From Ardenticatenaceae bacterium (GTDB taxonomy: Bacteria; Chloroflexota; Anaerolineae; Promineifilales; Promineifilaceae), in the NCBI GenBank assembly GCA_020634215.1, contig JACKCD010000029.1, positions 5,436 through 69,435 of the forward strand: a stretch of DNA of 64,000 bases, given 5' to 3'. Positions 17,761 to 26,081 of the stretch are shown here, piece by piece. Positions within the stretch are counted from its first letter, which is position 1. Each line of letters begins with the position of its first letter. The position numbers and the translations under genes were made by a program. Below the pieces are notes generated by a model. The model did not search any database and was not told the origin of the DNA. It saw nothing but the letters and a program-made list of their open reading frames with translations.

Positions 17761-19623
17761 TTAAAACAATTCCCGGTTGTCCCCTACGCGCCGTGTTAGC
17801 CGGATTTCGTCGAGGTGTTCGAGGATGGCGATGGCGTATTTGCGGCTGGTTTGCAGCAGGTCGCGGGTGTCGGCGGCGTTGATGCTGCCGTGCTGCTGAA
17901 GATGCGCCCGCATTTGCCCCACAATTTGCTCATACTGCTCGCTACCATACACCACATCGGCGGCAAGCTGGCGCAACCGACCCAGGTCAATGAGGGCAAA
18001 GTAGACGGGTTCAGAAACGGCCGTTTTGCACTCCTTCACACTCGGCGAATTCACCCCCGCCGCCGCCAACTGGTTAAACAGCCGGTCAATCGCCGCCTGC
18101 TGCTGGCTGCTAAACGTCACCTGATGATCCGGCGCATGAACCAACGCCCCTGCCTCCACCAGCAGCCCATCTGCCGCCGCCTGCGCCAGTAGTGGCGTAA
18201 ATAGTGCCCCCGGCAGCCGCAGCCGACTCCGCAGCTCCTCCCGTGACAGCCCCAGCCGCAGCGGAAACTCCCGATGGAACGCCGCCAGCAACGCCCGAAT
18301 TTTGTCGCGGTGCTGCTCCCAGCCAATGCGCGAAACAAGCTGCTTGCCCAGTGCCATCACCTCGCCCTCGTCCAGCAGCGTTTGCAAGGCCGCCGCCACC
18401 GCGTCGCCATCCATGTTGGCCTGTTTCAGCAAATCAGCTTGGCTCACTGGCTCCAGCCGCCGCAACGTTTGCAGCAGCAGTTCTGCTGGGGTGCCTTGCG
18501 TCAACGTTTGCAGCCGCTGCACCACGTCCGGGCGGAAGCGGCGGTGGCGACGGCCGGGATAGGGATCTAGCACCTTGCCGCCCCCCAGCGTGGCCCCTGG
18601 CGATGGGCGGCGCAAAATAAAGCGGTCGCCGCGCACAATGGCCGCCGGTTCGCTGAGGGCAAGCTGGAGCCATCCTTCTTCACCCGGCTCAATTTGCTGC
18701 GCCCCCAGCACGCGGGTACGGGCCACCATTTCGGCCGCGCCGACAAACAGCTTGACTTCCATGTTGTGCTTGAGCGGGGCATCGGCATCGGGCAGGTGGC
18801 GGTAGGTGGCATCAAAAAGGAGGGTGCCTTTGATTTGGCCGGGCAGGGCAACGATGTTGCCGCGCATTACGTCTTCTTTGCTAACCCCTGTTAGGTTGAT
18901 GGCGACGCGGCTGCCGGGCTGGGCGACATCGAGCTTGGTTTTGTGGGTTTGCAGGCCGCGAATACGGCCGTTTTTTCCCACCGGCTGAATTTCCACGCTG
19001 TCGCCCAGGCGAAAACGGCCGTCTAGCAATGTGCCGGTGACAATGGTGCCAAAGCCGGAAACGGTAAACACGCGGTCAATGGGGAGGCGCGGCCGGCCGT
19101 TATCGGGGCGGGGAACGGCCGTTTGCAGCTTCTCCCGCAACGTTTGCCGCAGTGCTTCCATCCCCTGCCCCGTCTTGGCCGAAACGGGCAAAATGGGTGC
19201 GTTTTCCAGCACCGTTCCGGCAAACACCTCTTCCAGGTCAAGCATCACCAATTCCAGCCAGTCGGAGTCGTCAATCATGTCCACTTTGGTCAGCGCCACC
19301 ACCCCGTTGGGAATTTCCAGCAGATCCAGAATCGCCAAATGCTCCCGCGTTTGCGGCATCGCTCCCTCGTCGGCCGCCACCACAAACAGCGCCAAATCAA
19401 TGCCGCCCACCCCCGCCAGCATGTTTTCAATAAAGTCACGGTGACCCGGCACATCCACCACCCCCACCTCTTCTTCCCCCAACTGCAGCCAGGCAAAGCC
19501 GAGGTCAATCGTCATTTCCCGCGCTTTTTCTTCACTCAGGCGGTCGGGGTCAATCCCCGTCAGAGCCTCTACCAGCGTTGATTTGCCGTGGTCTACGTGC
19601 CCGGCCGTTCCGATTACAAACAT
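17761..19623 (-). CDS. selB: Selenocysteine-specific translation elongation factor SelB
   Basis: SelB delivers Sec-tRNA to ribosomes at UGA codons that carry a SECIS element. The 620-residue length is usual. The G domain is clear: GHVDHGKS (8-15), DVPGH and TKVD. EF-Tu-like beta domains and C-terminal winged-helix repeats follow. ATG at 19623 opens the family-typical MFVIGTAGHVDHGKST. No Shine-Dalgarno is seen, because the upstream sequence is an intergenic repeat (19626-19702) that begins 3 nt before the start codon. The gene is downstream of and co-directional with a coiled-coil gene. No selA, selC, selD or obvious selenoprotein gene was found in the window. Confidence 0.95.
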   Translation of the reverse strand: MFVIGTAGHVDHGKSTLVEALTGIDPDRLSEEKAREMTIDLGFAWLQLGEEEVGVVDVPGHRDFIENMLAGVGGIDLALFVVAADEGAMPQTREHLAILDLLEIPNGVVALTKVDMIDDSDWLELVMLDLEEVFAGTVLENAPILPVSAKTGQGMEALRQTLREKLQTAVPRPDNGRPRLPIDRVFTVSGFGTIVTGTLLDGRFRLGDSVEIQPVGKNGRIRGLQTHKTKLDVAQPGSRVAINLTGVSKEDVMRGNIVALPGQIKGTLLFDATYRHLPDADAPLKHNMEVKLFVGAAEMVARTRVLGAQQIEPGEEGWLQLALSEPAAIVRGDRFILRRPSPGATLGGGKVLDPYPGRRHRRFRPDVVQRLQTLTQGTPAELLLQTLRRLEPVSQADLLKQANMDGDAVAAALQTLLDEGEVMALGKQLVSRIGWEQHRDKIRALLAAFHREFPLRLGLSREELRSRLRLPGALFTPLLAQAAADGLLVEAGALVHAPDHQVTFSSQQQAAIDRLFNQLAAAGVNSPSVKECKTAVSEPVYFALIDLGRLRQLAADVVYGSEQYEQIVGQMRAHLQQHGSINAADTRDLLQTSRKYAIAILEHLDEIRLTRRVGDNRELF

Positions 19624-19625
19624 TT

Positions 19626-19702
19626 ACGGTAATCGGTAATCGGTAATCGGTAATCGGTAATCAGTCACACCACTGATTACCGATTACTAATAACTGATTA
19701 CC
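19626..19702. repeat. Intergenic inverted repeat, family C (GGTAATC words)
   Basis: Five tandem GGTAATC-type words on one arm are answered by ATTACCGATTACT-type words on the other. It separates the coiled-coil gene from selB. A second copy lies at 43182-43244. Confidence 0.8.
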
Positions 19703-19706
19703 ACTC

Positions 19707-20957
19707 TTATAGTTCGTCAGGGACAGGGACAAGCGCCGGTTGTCGCCGCCGATTGGGGTCTTGTGCCAATGCCTTTTCCACTTCTTCCAGCCAAAGCCGG
19801 GGGAACTTTTTGATGGCATCGGCCTGCGCCGTTTGCACCCGCCACAGGTTATCTTTTTCATCACTCACCTGCTTAAGTGCCCCTTCCACCAAGTTGATTT
19901 GCTCCCGCAGTTCGCGCTCATGCCGGTTTACAGTCGCCCAGCGCTGCTCATTTTCCAAATCAAAGTTCTTGAGCCGTCGCTCCACTTCCTGCCCAAAGCT
20001 ATCCCAGCGGGACTGCATACGATGGGTTTCCACCCGCAGCAGTTCCGACGCTTCTCGCTGCTGCTGCTCAATCTGGCTTTGCCACGGGGCCATTGTTTGC
20101 ACCGCCATCTTGGCTTCCTTGTACTGGTCAGAGAAAGTGATCCACTCACGTTTAAACCGCTCAATGGTCTGGCTTTGCTCTTCAATGGCGTAGCGCCACG
20201 CTTCCAACCGCTTATTGCGCTCATGCTCACCCATCTGCATTTGCTGTGCCCATTCGCGCACCATATCGCGCAGCACTTCCTGGGCATCGGTAATTTCCTT
20301 AAAGCGACCCTGAAATTTGAGCGTACTTTGCGCCGTGATCTCAATACGGTCATTGAGCGGCTCCCAGCGGCGGTTGATGTCAAGCAGCGTGTTTTGCATG
20401 TCGGCAATGTTGCGGCTGTTTTGCTTTTCCTTCTCATCCAAAAAGGCAATGTCACGCGGCCAGCTTTCCACCTGATTATTCAAAGCCGATAAGCGGTTGG
20501 TTTGCGTGCCGATGAGGTTAGAGAGACGGGCTTCCTCAGATTTACGCAGCTCCATTTCGTGCTGCAAGCGGCTTATGGCGGGTAATTCTTTGCGAATATC
20601 AATGATTTCGCGGGTAACGCTTTCGTGTTCAATGCGGCGCAGGCGATCCAGTTCTTCTTCAGCATTCAGACGACGCTGGTCATATTGTTCAATCATTTCC
20701 ACCATGTCGTCCTTGAACTGCTCTAGCTGCACATCAACCTGGGGGATGCGGGAGAGTTGGGCGGTGGTGGCGGCAAGCTGCCGTTCCAAATCCTGAATGC
20801 GCTGCTCACGGCCGCTGATTTCGCGCTCTTGAAGCTGAATACGTTGTTCTAGCTCGGCCAGCTTGCGCGTGCTTTTGCGGCGTTCCTCATCCAGCCATTC
20901 AACGCGCTTGACGAGTTCGCTAAATTCTCCCTGGGAGATGAGAATGTCGTTTGCCAT
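19707..20957 (-). CDS. Coiled-coil protein of unknown function (416 aa)
   Basis: The protein begins MANDILISQGEF and is dominated by heptad-like, charged helical sequence rich in Glu, Arg, Gln and Leu over most of its length, so an extended coiled coil is expected. There is no signal peptide, membrane segment or catalytic motif. ATG at 20957 is preferred because AAAGAGGTG lies 7-8 nt upstream; further in-frame starts up to 21035 lack such a site. It is upstream of selB and may be co-transcribed with it, though a 77-bp repeat lies between them. A scaffold or cytoskeletal role would be a guess. Confidence 0.75.
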   Translation of the reverse strand: MANDILISQGEFSELVKRVEWLDEERRKSTRKLAELEQRIQLQEREISGREQRIQDLERQLAATTAQLSRIPQVDVQLEQFKDDMVEMIEQYDQRRLNAEEELDRLRRIEHESVTREIIDIRKELPAISRLQHEMELRKSEEARLSNLIGTQTNRLSALNNQVESWPRDIAFLDEKEKQNSRNIADMQNTLLDINRRWEPLNDRIEITAQSTLKFQGRFKEITDAQEVLRDMVREWAQQMQMGEHERNKRLEAWRYAIEEQSQTIERFKREWITFSDQYKEAKMAVQTMAPWQSQIEQQQREASELLRVETHRMQSRWDSFGQEVERRLKNFDLENEQRWATVNRHERELREQINLVEGALKQVSDEKDNLWRVQTAQADAIKKFPRLWLEEVEKALAQDPNRRRQPALVPVPDEL

Positions 20958-21050
20958 CTGTTTGCACCTCTTTCTAAAACGGGGTTGTCCCGATTCGCGT
21001 GCATTATAACTTGCCGGGAATGACATTCCAAACACGCTTATCTAACTTTA

Positions 21051-21120
21051 GCAGGTAACAGGTGGCAAGTAGCAAGTCTGGTAAGCAAACAGAACCTGCC
21101 ACCTGCTACTTGCAACCTGC
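21051..21120. repeat. Intergenic inverted repeat, family E (CAGGTGGCAAGTAGCAAG words)
   Basis: Left arm GCAGGTAACAGGTGGCAAGT is mirrored by a right arm of CCACCTGCTACTTGCAACCTGC type. It lies between the divergent coiled-coil and glycosyltransferase genes, so it cannot be a simple terminator here. A second copy is at 49473-49544. Confidence 0.8.
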
Positions 21121-21126
21121 ATCGTT

Positions 21127-21155
21127 TTGGGCTTTGAGCCAGGTTCATCTACAAT
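21127..21155 (+). promoter_or_regulatory. Probable promoter of the glycosyltransferase gene
   Basis: TTGGGC (21127-21132) and TACAAT (21150-21155) are 17 bp apart. The TACAAT box ends 7 nt before the ATG at 21163, so transcription would start at or next to the start codon, giving a leaderless message. No Shine-Dalgarno is present, which agrees. Confidence 0.5.
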
Positions 21156-21162
21156 TTGCGGC

Positions 21163-22275
21163 ATGAAGATTGGCATAGATGCGCGATTACCGTTTTACCA
21201 GATGGGGGGGATTAGCCAGTATGTGGTGCATTTGCTGCCAGCGCTGGCGCGGCTGGATGGAGAGAATGGGTATACGGTGTTTCACAGTTGCAAAGACGGC
21301 CGTTCTTACCTCCCACCCTGCGCCCCTAACTTTCGCCGCGCCAATTTGTGGACACCGTGCCACCATCGGCTGGAGCGGTGGGCATTAACGGCCGAATTGC
21401 TGCCCCACCAGCTTGATTTACTCCACAGCCCCGACTTTATCCCGCCGCTGGGCGGGGCCAAACGGCGGGTGATTACCGTCCATGACCTGAATTTTCATTA
21501 CTATCCGCAATTTCTCACGGCCGAAAGCCGTCGCTATTATCTTGACCAAATTGGCTGGGCGGTGCGGGTGGCGGATCACATTTCGGCTGACAGTGAGGCG
21601 ACGCGGCAGGATTTGATCCATATTTTGCGGGTGCCGCCGGAGAAGGTGACGACGGTGCTGCTGGCAGCGAATCCACTGTATGAACGAGATTATGAAGAAA
21701 CGGCCGTTTCTGGCACCCTGACCCAACACAACTTGCCACGTGGTTTTATTCTCTTTGTCGGCACGCTAGAACCGCGCAAAAATTTGCCGATGCTGCTGCG
21801 GGCGTATGTGAGGATGCGGCAAGAAACGGCCGTTAATGTCCCACTGGTGCTGGTGGGGGGCAAGGGCTGGATTTATGACAACATTTTTGCCACCATTGAC
21901 GAGCTGGGGCTGCGGCAGCAGGTACGCCATTTGAGCGGGGTGTTTGATGAGCAGTTGGCGCATTTGTACCACGCCGCCGGGGTGCTGGTTACACCGTCGC
22001 ACTATGAGGGGTTTGGGCTACCTGCACTGGAAGCGATGCACTGTGGCTGTCCGGTCATTGTCAGCAACCGAGGCTCGCTGCCGGAGGTAGCAGGCAGCGC
22101 CGGGCTGCAGTTGGATGCGGATGATGAGGAGGCGTGGGCAGCGGCAATGGCGCGGGTGCTGGAGGATGGGGAGCTGCGGGAGGAAATGGTGAGAAACGGC
22201 CGTTTGCAGGCCAAAACCTTCACTTGGGAACGCGCCGCCCGGCAAACGTTGGGGATTTATCAAAGCGTTTTCTGA
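21163..22275 (+). CDS. Glycosyltransferase family 1/4 (GT-B fold)
   Basis: Predicted to transfer a sugar from a nucleotide-sugar donor to a glycan or lipid acceptor at the inner face of the membrane. MKIGIDARLPFYQMGGISQY at the start is the usual GT4 N-terminus with the glycine-rich acceptor loop. The C-terminal donor half shows FVGTLEPRKNLPMLLRAY, PSHYEGFGLPALEAMHCGCPV (E-x7-E region) and SNRGSLPEV. The 370-residue length is typical. ATG at 21163 is chosen by family alignment and by a promoter box 7 nt upstream. The stop codon TGA is the first three bases of the downstream repeat. The donor and acceptor cannot be read from sequence. Confidence 0.9.
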   Translation: MKIGIDARLPFYQMGGISQYVVHLLPALARLDGENGYTVFHSCKDGRSYLPPCAPNFRRANLWTPCHHRLERWALTAELLPHQLDLLHSPDFIPPLGGAKRRVITVHDLNFHYYPQFLTAESRRYYLDQIGWAVRVADHISADSEATRQDLIHILRVPPEKVTTVLLAANPLYERDYEETAVSGTLTQHNLPRGFILFVGTLEPRKNLPMLLRAYVRMRQETAVNVPLVLVGGKGWIYDNIFATIDELGLRQQVRHLSGVFDEQLAHLYHAAGVLVTPSHYEGFGLPALEAMHCGCPVIVSNRGSLPEVAGSAGLQLDADDEEAWAAAMARVLEDGELREEMVRNGRLQAKTFTWERAARQTLGIYQSVF

Positions 22276-22322
22276 CAGGATTTACAGGATGAAAGACAAG
22301 CAAAATCCTGTAAATCCTGTCA
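22273..22322. repeat. Intergenic inverted repeat, family B (TGACAGGATTTACAGGAT)
   Basis: A near-perfect hairpin: TGACAGGATTTACAGGAT at 22273 and its complement ending at 22322. Each outer end supplies the TGA stop codon of a convergent gene (glycosyltransferase on +, dehalogenase on -). Related copies lie at 23231-23258, 23722-23750 and 62316-62338. Confidence 0.85.
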
Positions 22323-23207
22323 AATTTTCCGTAAACTCTTCACAAAATCAGCGATGGCCGTTCCAATTTCGTCAGGGGAGTCTTCCTGAATAAAGTGCAG
22401 CCCTTTGACGGTAACTTCGGTTTGGTTGGGCCAGGTGCGGCAAAATTCGCGCTGGTTGCCAATGAGAATGATGCCGGGATCGGCGTTGATAAACAGTTTG
22501 GGCAGGTCGGCCATTTCATACCAAGCGGCGTAGCGGGCAACAATGTCGTGGACATCGGCGGGTTCGCCATTGAATGGGATTTCGCGGGGCCAGGTGAGGG
22601 TGGGACGGCGTGATTCTCCGGGGTGGAGAAACGGCCGTTTGTAAACCGCCATCTCCTCCTCTGTCAACTTCCGCAGCACGCTCGCTGGCAAAATCCGCTC
22701 CACAAAAAAGTTCCGCTCCAACACCAACTCCTCCCCCTTAGGCGACCGCATCGCCTGGAAAATGCCCCGCGCACTATCCGGCCACTCATCCCATTCCACC
22801 GGCCGCACAATCCCCTCCATGTAGACAATCCCCTGTACCCGCTTCTCCTCTCGGTGCTGAAACGCCCAGTGAAACCCCAGTGCCGACCCCCAATCGTGAA
22901 TAACCAGCACCACATTTTCCGTTGCGCCTACTGCCTCAAACCACGCCTCCAGATAGCGACAATGATCCACAAAACGGTACGACCCCGCCGGGTTCGCCCC
23001 CGATTCCCCCATCCCAATCAAATCCGGAGCCAAACACCGCCCCATCCCTTCTAGATGCGGAATTATATTGCGCCACAAATACGACGATGTGGGGTTGCCG
23101 TGCAAAAACACAATCGGATCCCCTTCCCCCACATCCACATACGCCATCTCGCTATCCAACACCTTCACCCGCTTTCGTTCATACCGGTCTTCTGCTGAAA
23201 TAGTCAT
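22320..23207 (-). CDS. dhaA: Haloalkane dehalogenase (alpha/beta hydrolase)
   Basis: Hydrolyses the carbon-halogen bond of haloalkanes to an alcohol and halide, in the cytoplasm, with no cofactor. The 295-residue protein shows the family residues: HGNPTSS with the halide-binding Asn38, VIHDWGSALGFHW with nucleophile Asp105 and halide-binding Trp106, the acid Glu131 in YMEGIVRP, and the base His271 in GLHFIQEDSPDEIG. This pattern fits the DhaA/LinB (HLD-II) group rather than DhlA. ATG at 23207 has AAGGAAAA upstream. The natural substrate is unknown, and some members act on non-halogenated compounds. The stop codon lies in the repeat shared with the convergent glycosyltransferase. Confidence 0.9.
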   Translation of the reverse strand: MTISAEDRYERKRVKVLDSEMAYVDVGEGDPIVFLHGNPTSSYLWRNIIPHLEGMGRCLAPDLIGMGESGANPAGSYRFVDHCRYLEAWFEAVGATENVVLVIHDWGSALGFHWAFQHREEKRVQGIVYMEGIVRPVEWDEWPDSARGIFQAMRSPKGEELVLERNFFVERILPASVLRKLTEEEMAVYKRPFLHPGESRRPTLTWPREIPFNGEPADVHDIVARYAAWYEMADLPKLFINADPGIILIGNQREFCRTWPNQTEVTVKGLHFIQEDSPDEIGTAIADFVKSLRKI

Positions 23208-23230
23208 TTTGTTTTCCTTGTTTCTTTTTT

Positions 23231-23258
23231 GACAGGATTCACAAGATTTACAGGATTA
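23231..23258. repeat. Family B repeat arm downstream of GxxExxY gene
   Basis: GACAGGATTCACAAGATTT followed by ACAGGATTA. The last three bases (23256-23258) form the TAA stop of the GxxExxY gene on the minus strand. It pairs in sense with the opposite arm at 23722-23750 beyond that gene's other end. Confidence 0.7.
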
Positions 23259-23648
23259 GAGCTTGATATGGCGTGTGGGCTTGTAGTCTCGATATTTGCG
23301 TTTGATTTCAACGGATGAAGACCCAAAGTTGATCAGCAAACCGATTTCTAGCCCCGTTGTTGTCAGATAATTCACTACCTGTGCTTCATGCTGCTGGTTT
23401 AGCATTCGTATAGCCTTTATCTCAACGATAACACAACTCTCAACCACAATATCGGCAATAAAATCGCCCACACTTTGCCCTTCATAGTAGACAGTAAGCG
23501 GAACCTGCTGTTGAGCAGCCAACTGTTGTTTTGCCAGCTCAAGACAGAGCGCATTTTCATATACCTTTTCTAAATAGCCGCCTCCCAATACCTTATGCAC
23601 CTTAAAAGCACATCCGATGATCTTCTGCGTAAGCTCTTCATAAACCAT
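23256..23648 (-). CDS. GxxExxY protein (PD-(D/E)XK nuclease-like)
   Basis: A 130-residue protein with the GGGYLEKVYENAL motif that names the GxxExxY family, plus a nuclease-like core DFIADIVVESCVIVEIKAI (D and E-x-K). The cellular role of the family is not established. The gene stands alone between the dehalogenase and AbfD-like genes and is bracketed by opposite-facing arms of repeat family B (23231-23258 and 23722-23750), one of which carries its stop codon. That placement suggests a small mobile or repeat-associated unit; this is an inference. Confidence 0.85.
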   Translation of the reverse strand: MVYEELTQKIIGCAFKVHKVLGGGYLEKVYENALCLELAKQQLAAQQQVPLTVYYEGQSVGDFIADIVVESCVIVEIKAIRMLNQQHEAQVVNYLTTTGLEIGLLINFGSSSVEIKRKYRDYKPTRHIKL

Positions 23649-23721
23649 TATTTTACCCTGCTAATCCTTCTCAACCGTTTTTGGCCTGCTAGTTTTACCA
23701 AATCATTCCCTACTATTCACC

Positions 23722-23750
23722 AAAATCCTGTTAATCCTGTTAATCCTGTC
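23722..23750. repeat. Family B repeat arm (AATCCTGTTAATCCTGT words)
   Basis: Three tandem AATCCTGT words, the complement of the arm at 23231. Its edge (GTCTA) overlaps the TAG stop codon of the AbfD-like gene. Confidence 0.7.
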
Positions 23751-25294
23751 TAAAAACGCTTCTCCACCTCAAACACACGGGCGAAATAGCCGTCAAGCTC
23801 GGCCGCTATCTCCTCTCGCGCTGCTGCATCGTCTATACCGGCCAGCGTCTTGGCAAGCTGCTTTTTGAACGCAAGCTGCATTTGCCGCGCAATTTGGATG
23901 CGCTGCGCCTGCGGCGAACCTGCGCCGTGCATGGATTCGGTGAGGTAGCCCACCGCATTGCGCCCCAGCGTCATATTTTCAATCAGCCGCAAAATCCGCA
24001 GCCGATCTTCCGTCGCAATTTCCTTCCGCCCCTGTAAATATTTCCGCAGCAAATCCCCCGTTTCCGCGCTGCCCAAATCCGCCTCAGACGGCATTGTCAC
24101 CATTAGCCCCCCCGCCAAATCCTGCGCCAAACGGCCGATTTCATACGGCAGCTTCGTCACATGATGCTTGCACACATTCGCCAACATATCATCGCAAATA
24201 TACGCCCCCGACTTCGTGGCGTGAGCCTGGTACGACGAGGCGATGCCCGTGCCGTAAATTGTTTCGTTGAGGTGGGTCATCTCCACCAGCTTGTCGCGGA
24301 TGTGGGAAGCTCGTTCTACGCCATTGTAGTCGGCAATCGTCGCCGCCGCCCCAATTAACACATCCCCCACGCCGCTTTTGCACACATAGCTACGCCGGTG
24401 GTAGCAGGTGAACCGTTCCACCAGCATAGCGGCAAACTCATATTCGCCATCCATAAACACTAATTCCCAAGGGATAAACACATCCTCAAAAATGACCATC
24501 GCCTCTTGCCCGGCAAAGTTGGCGTTGCCGACATCCAGCGTGCCGCCTTCCATGCTGCGCGTATCGCACGACTGCCGGCCGTAAATATAAGTAATCCCCT
24601 CGGCATCCACCGGCACGGCCCCAACAATGGCAAACGCTTTGTCCTCGGCTCCCAGCCGCAACGTGGGCATCACCAGCAGCCAGTGGGAATTGAGGCAGCC
24701 GGTTTGGTGCGCCTTGGCCCCAGTAATGTAAACGCCGTTTTCATCGCGGCGGCTGACGTGGACGTAAAGGTCGGGATCATCCTGCTGGTGCGGTGCTTTG
24801 GAGCGGTCGCCTTTGACATCAGTCATGGCCCCGCCAATGACGTAGTTGTGGCGCTGCATGGTGGTGACAAACGCCTTGAATCGTTCGTGGTAGCTCGTGC
24901 CGTGGGCTTCGTCTATTTCATAGGTGGTGGAGTAGAGGGAATTAAAGGCATCCATGCCAACACAGCGTTGGAAGCAGGTGCCGGTGTTCTGCCCCAATTT
25001 GCGCTGCATTTTGTTTTGTAGCACCAAATCCTGCGGGCTGGTGGCGATGTGGAGGAAGCGGTTGACGGGCTGGTTGGTGAGGGGAGAAACGGCCGTTCCT
25101 AACCCCGGCTCCCGCACCGCCAAATCATACGTCTCGGCCACGGCGTTGATAGACGGCCGAATCATCGGATGATCCACCGGCTCTGCCACCCGTTCCCCCA
25201 GCAAAAACACCCGCAGCTTCCGCCCACGCAGGCTTTCGATGTATTCAGCACCCGTTTGAATGGGTTTGACTGGTTCAGCTATAGCTTGGCTCAT
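23750..25294 (-). CDS. 4-hydroxybutyryl-CoA dehydratase / vinylacetyl-CoA isomerase-like protein (HpaB family)
   Basis: The characterised homologue AbfD uses FAD and a [4Fe-4S] cluster to dehydrate 4-hydroxybutyryl-CoA to crotonyl-CoA. The 514-residue protein matches it along its length: VDHPMIRPSIN, CFQRCVGMDAFN (Cys107, Cys111), MTDxKGDRS, YGRQSCDTR, EMTHLNET and TESMHGAGSPQAQR. The cluster ligands corresponding to His292 and Cys299 of the Clostridium enzyme appear as His299 and Cys305, so the loop between them is one residue shorter (HRRSYVC against HRQSYGGC). ATG at 25294 has AGGAGT 7 nt upstream. No other 4-hydroxybutyrate gene is adjacent. The substrate could differ from that of AbfD. 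Confidence 0.82.
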   Translation of the reverse strand: MSQAIAEPVKPIQTGAEYIESLRGRKLRVFLLGERVAEPVDHPMIRPSINAVAETYDLAVREPGLGTAVSPLTNQPVNRFLHIATSPQDLVLQNKMQRKLGQNTGTCFQRCVGMDAFNSLYSTTYEIDEAHGTSYHERFKAFVTTMQRHNYVIGGAMTDVKGDRSKAPHQQDDPDLYVHVSRRDENGVYITGAKAHQTGCLNSHWLLVMPTLRLGAEDKAFAIVGAVPVDAEGITYIYGRQSCDTRSMEGGTLDVGNANFAGQEAMVIFEDVFIPWELVFMDGEYEFAAMLVERFTCYHRRSYVCKSGVGDVLIGAAATIADYNGVERASHIRDKLVEMTHLNETIYGTGIASSYQAHATKSGAYICDDMLANVCKHHVTKLPYEIGRLAQDLAGGLMVTMPSEADLGSAETGDLLRKYLQGRKEIATEDRLRILRLIENMTLGRNAVGYLTESMHGAGSPQAQRIQIARQMQLAFKKQLAKTLAGIDDAAAREEIAAELDGYFARVFEVEKRF

Positions 25295-25350
25295 TAGAGA
25301 CTCCTTGAAACTTGTTAGACGGGATTGGTTTTATGAGTAGGGAAATGGAA

Positions 25351-25409
25351 AACGGCCGTTTTCCGTTCACTGGCTACAGAGAGGTAAAGTGGTGGGAAAC
25401 CGGCCGTAA
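25351..25409. repeat. Paired palindrome element, partly degenerate
   Basis: A perfect AACGGCCGTT at 25351-25360 within a longer TGGAAAACGGCCGTTTTCC hairpin, and a degenerate partner AACCGGCCGTAATT near 25398-25411. It lies on the downstream side of the YgiT/DUF4258 toxin-antitoxin pair. Confidence 0.6.
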
Positions 25410-25476
25410 TTAGGAACCACTGAATGGACTTGCGCTGCAATGCTGACTTTTCCAGCCAGCCATCAATGAAGCAAAA

Positions 25477-25734
25477 TCAAACGATTTCCAGCTTAAATAC
25501 TGGCACTTGCAACAGTTCTACAGGTTGCACTGTTTCTTGTTTTTCTGCTGCCAACAGCTTTTCTAACGAGCGAGCCACTCGTGCCTGAAAAAAGCGATGC
25601 CCATTTTCTTTACATTCACGCACGGGTACATCGCGGACAACAACGAGGTGGTTGTTGTTCCAGTCGCTGTATTCGATCACTTTTTCGCTTAATTCGCTGC
25701 CACAAATCGGACATATATTTTGTTCATCTTCCAT
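25477..25734 (-). CDS. YgiT-type zinc-finger antitoxin
   Basis: An 85-residue protein that begins MEDEQNICPICGSEL. One CPICG knuckle is clear; the second Cys lies in VRECKENGHRF, giving a CxxC...C-type zinc finger as in the N-terminal part of MqsA/YgiT antitoxins. It follows the DUF4258 gene by 5 nt, the usual toxin-first order for this pair. The antitoxin is expected to bind and neutralise the toxin. It lacks the helix-turn-helix half of full MqsA, so direct operator binding is uncertain. Confidence 0.75.
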   Translation of the reverse strand: MEDEQNICPICGSELSEKVIEYSDWNNNHLVVVRDVPVRECKENGHRFFQARVARSLEKLLAAEKQETVQPVELLQVPVFKLEIV

Positions 25735-25739
25735 CGTAT

Positions 25740-26054
25740 TTACCTTCGTCGAAAACGATCCCGTGACCATTTATCCTCATCGGGGAAGTAAACTGTAACA
25801 ACCTGGCTTTGGGGTGTTATTGAGCAGACGACATGAATGGATTCTCCTTTCAGCACCGTAAATCCCCAGAAAATACATTTGGGAAAAGGTTTTGCTCGAA
25901 TATCCTTTTCGATAATGTCACCATGCACAATGGCATTTTCGACATCTTCCAGGCTAATGCCACGCCTTCGCATTCGTTCAAAGGCGTGAAGGCTGATTTC
26001 ATATTCACCAGCTTCTACTTTAGCTCGGATGCTTTCAAAGTTTACCTTTGCCAT
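25740..26054 (-). CDS. DUF4258 toxin (RelE/BrnT-like fold)
   Basis: A 104-residue protein with the DUF4258 signature: EISLHAFERMRRRGISLEDVENAI, followed by short beta strands GFTVLKGESIHVVCSI and VVTVYFPDEDKW. Members paired with YgiT-type antitoxins are predicted ribonuclease toxins; catalysis has not been read from specific residues here. ATG at 26054 is preceded by TATAAT only 5 nt upstream (26060-26065), which suggests a leaderless message. Paired AACGGCCGTT palindromes lie on both sides of the toxin-antitoxin unit (25351-25409 and 26082-26123). Confidence 0.75.
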   Translation of the reverse strand: MAKVNFESIRAKVEAGEYEISLHAFERMRRRGISLEDVENAIVHGDIIEKDIRAKPFPKCIFWGFTVLKGESIHVVCSITPQSQVVTVYFPDEDKWSRDRFRRR

Positions 26055-26059
26055 GAGCC

Positions 26060-26065
26060 ATTATA
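26060..26065 (-). promoter_or_regulatory. -10 box (TATAAT) of the DUF4258/YgiT operon
   Basis: A perfect TATAAT on the minus strand, 5 nt from the toxin ATG, with no Shine-Dalgarno between. The AACGGCCGTT palindrome at 26082-26091 falls where the -35 region should be; no good -35 hexamer is visible. A regulator or methylation at that palindrome could therefore affect expression (inference). Confidence 0.5.
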
Positions 26066-26081
26066 CCATAGGAAAGAAACA

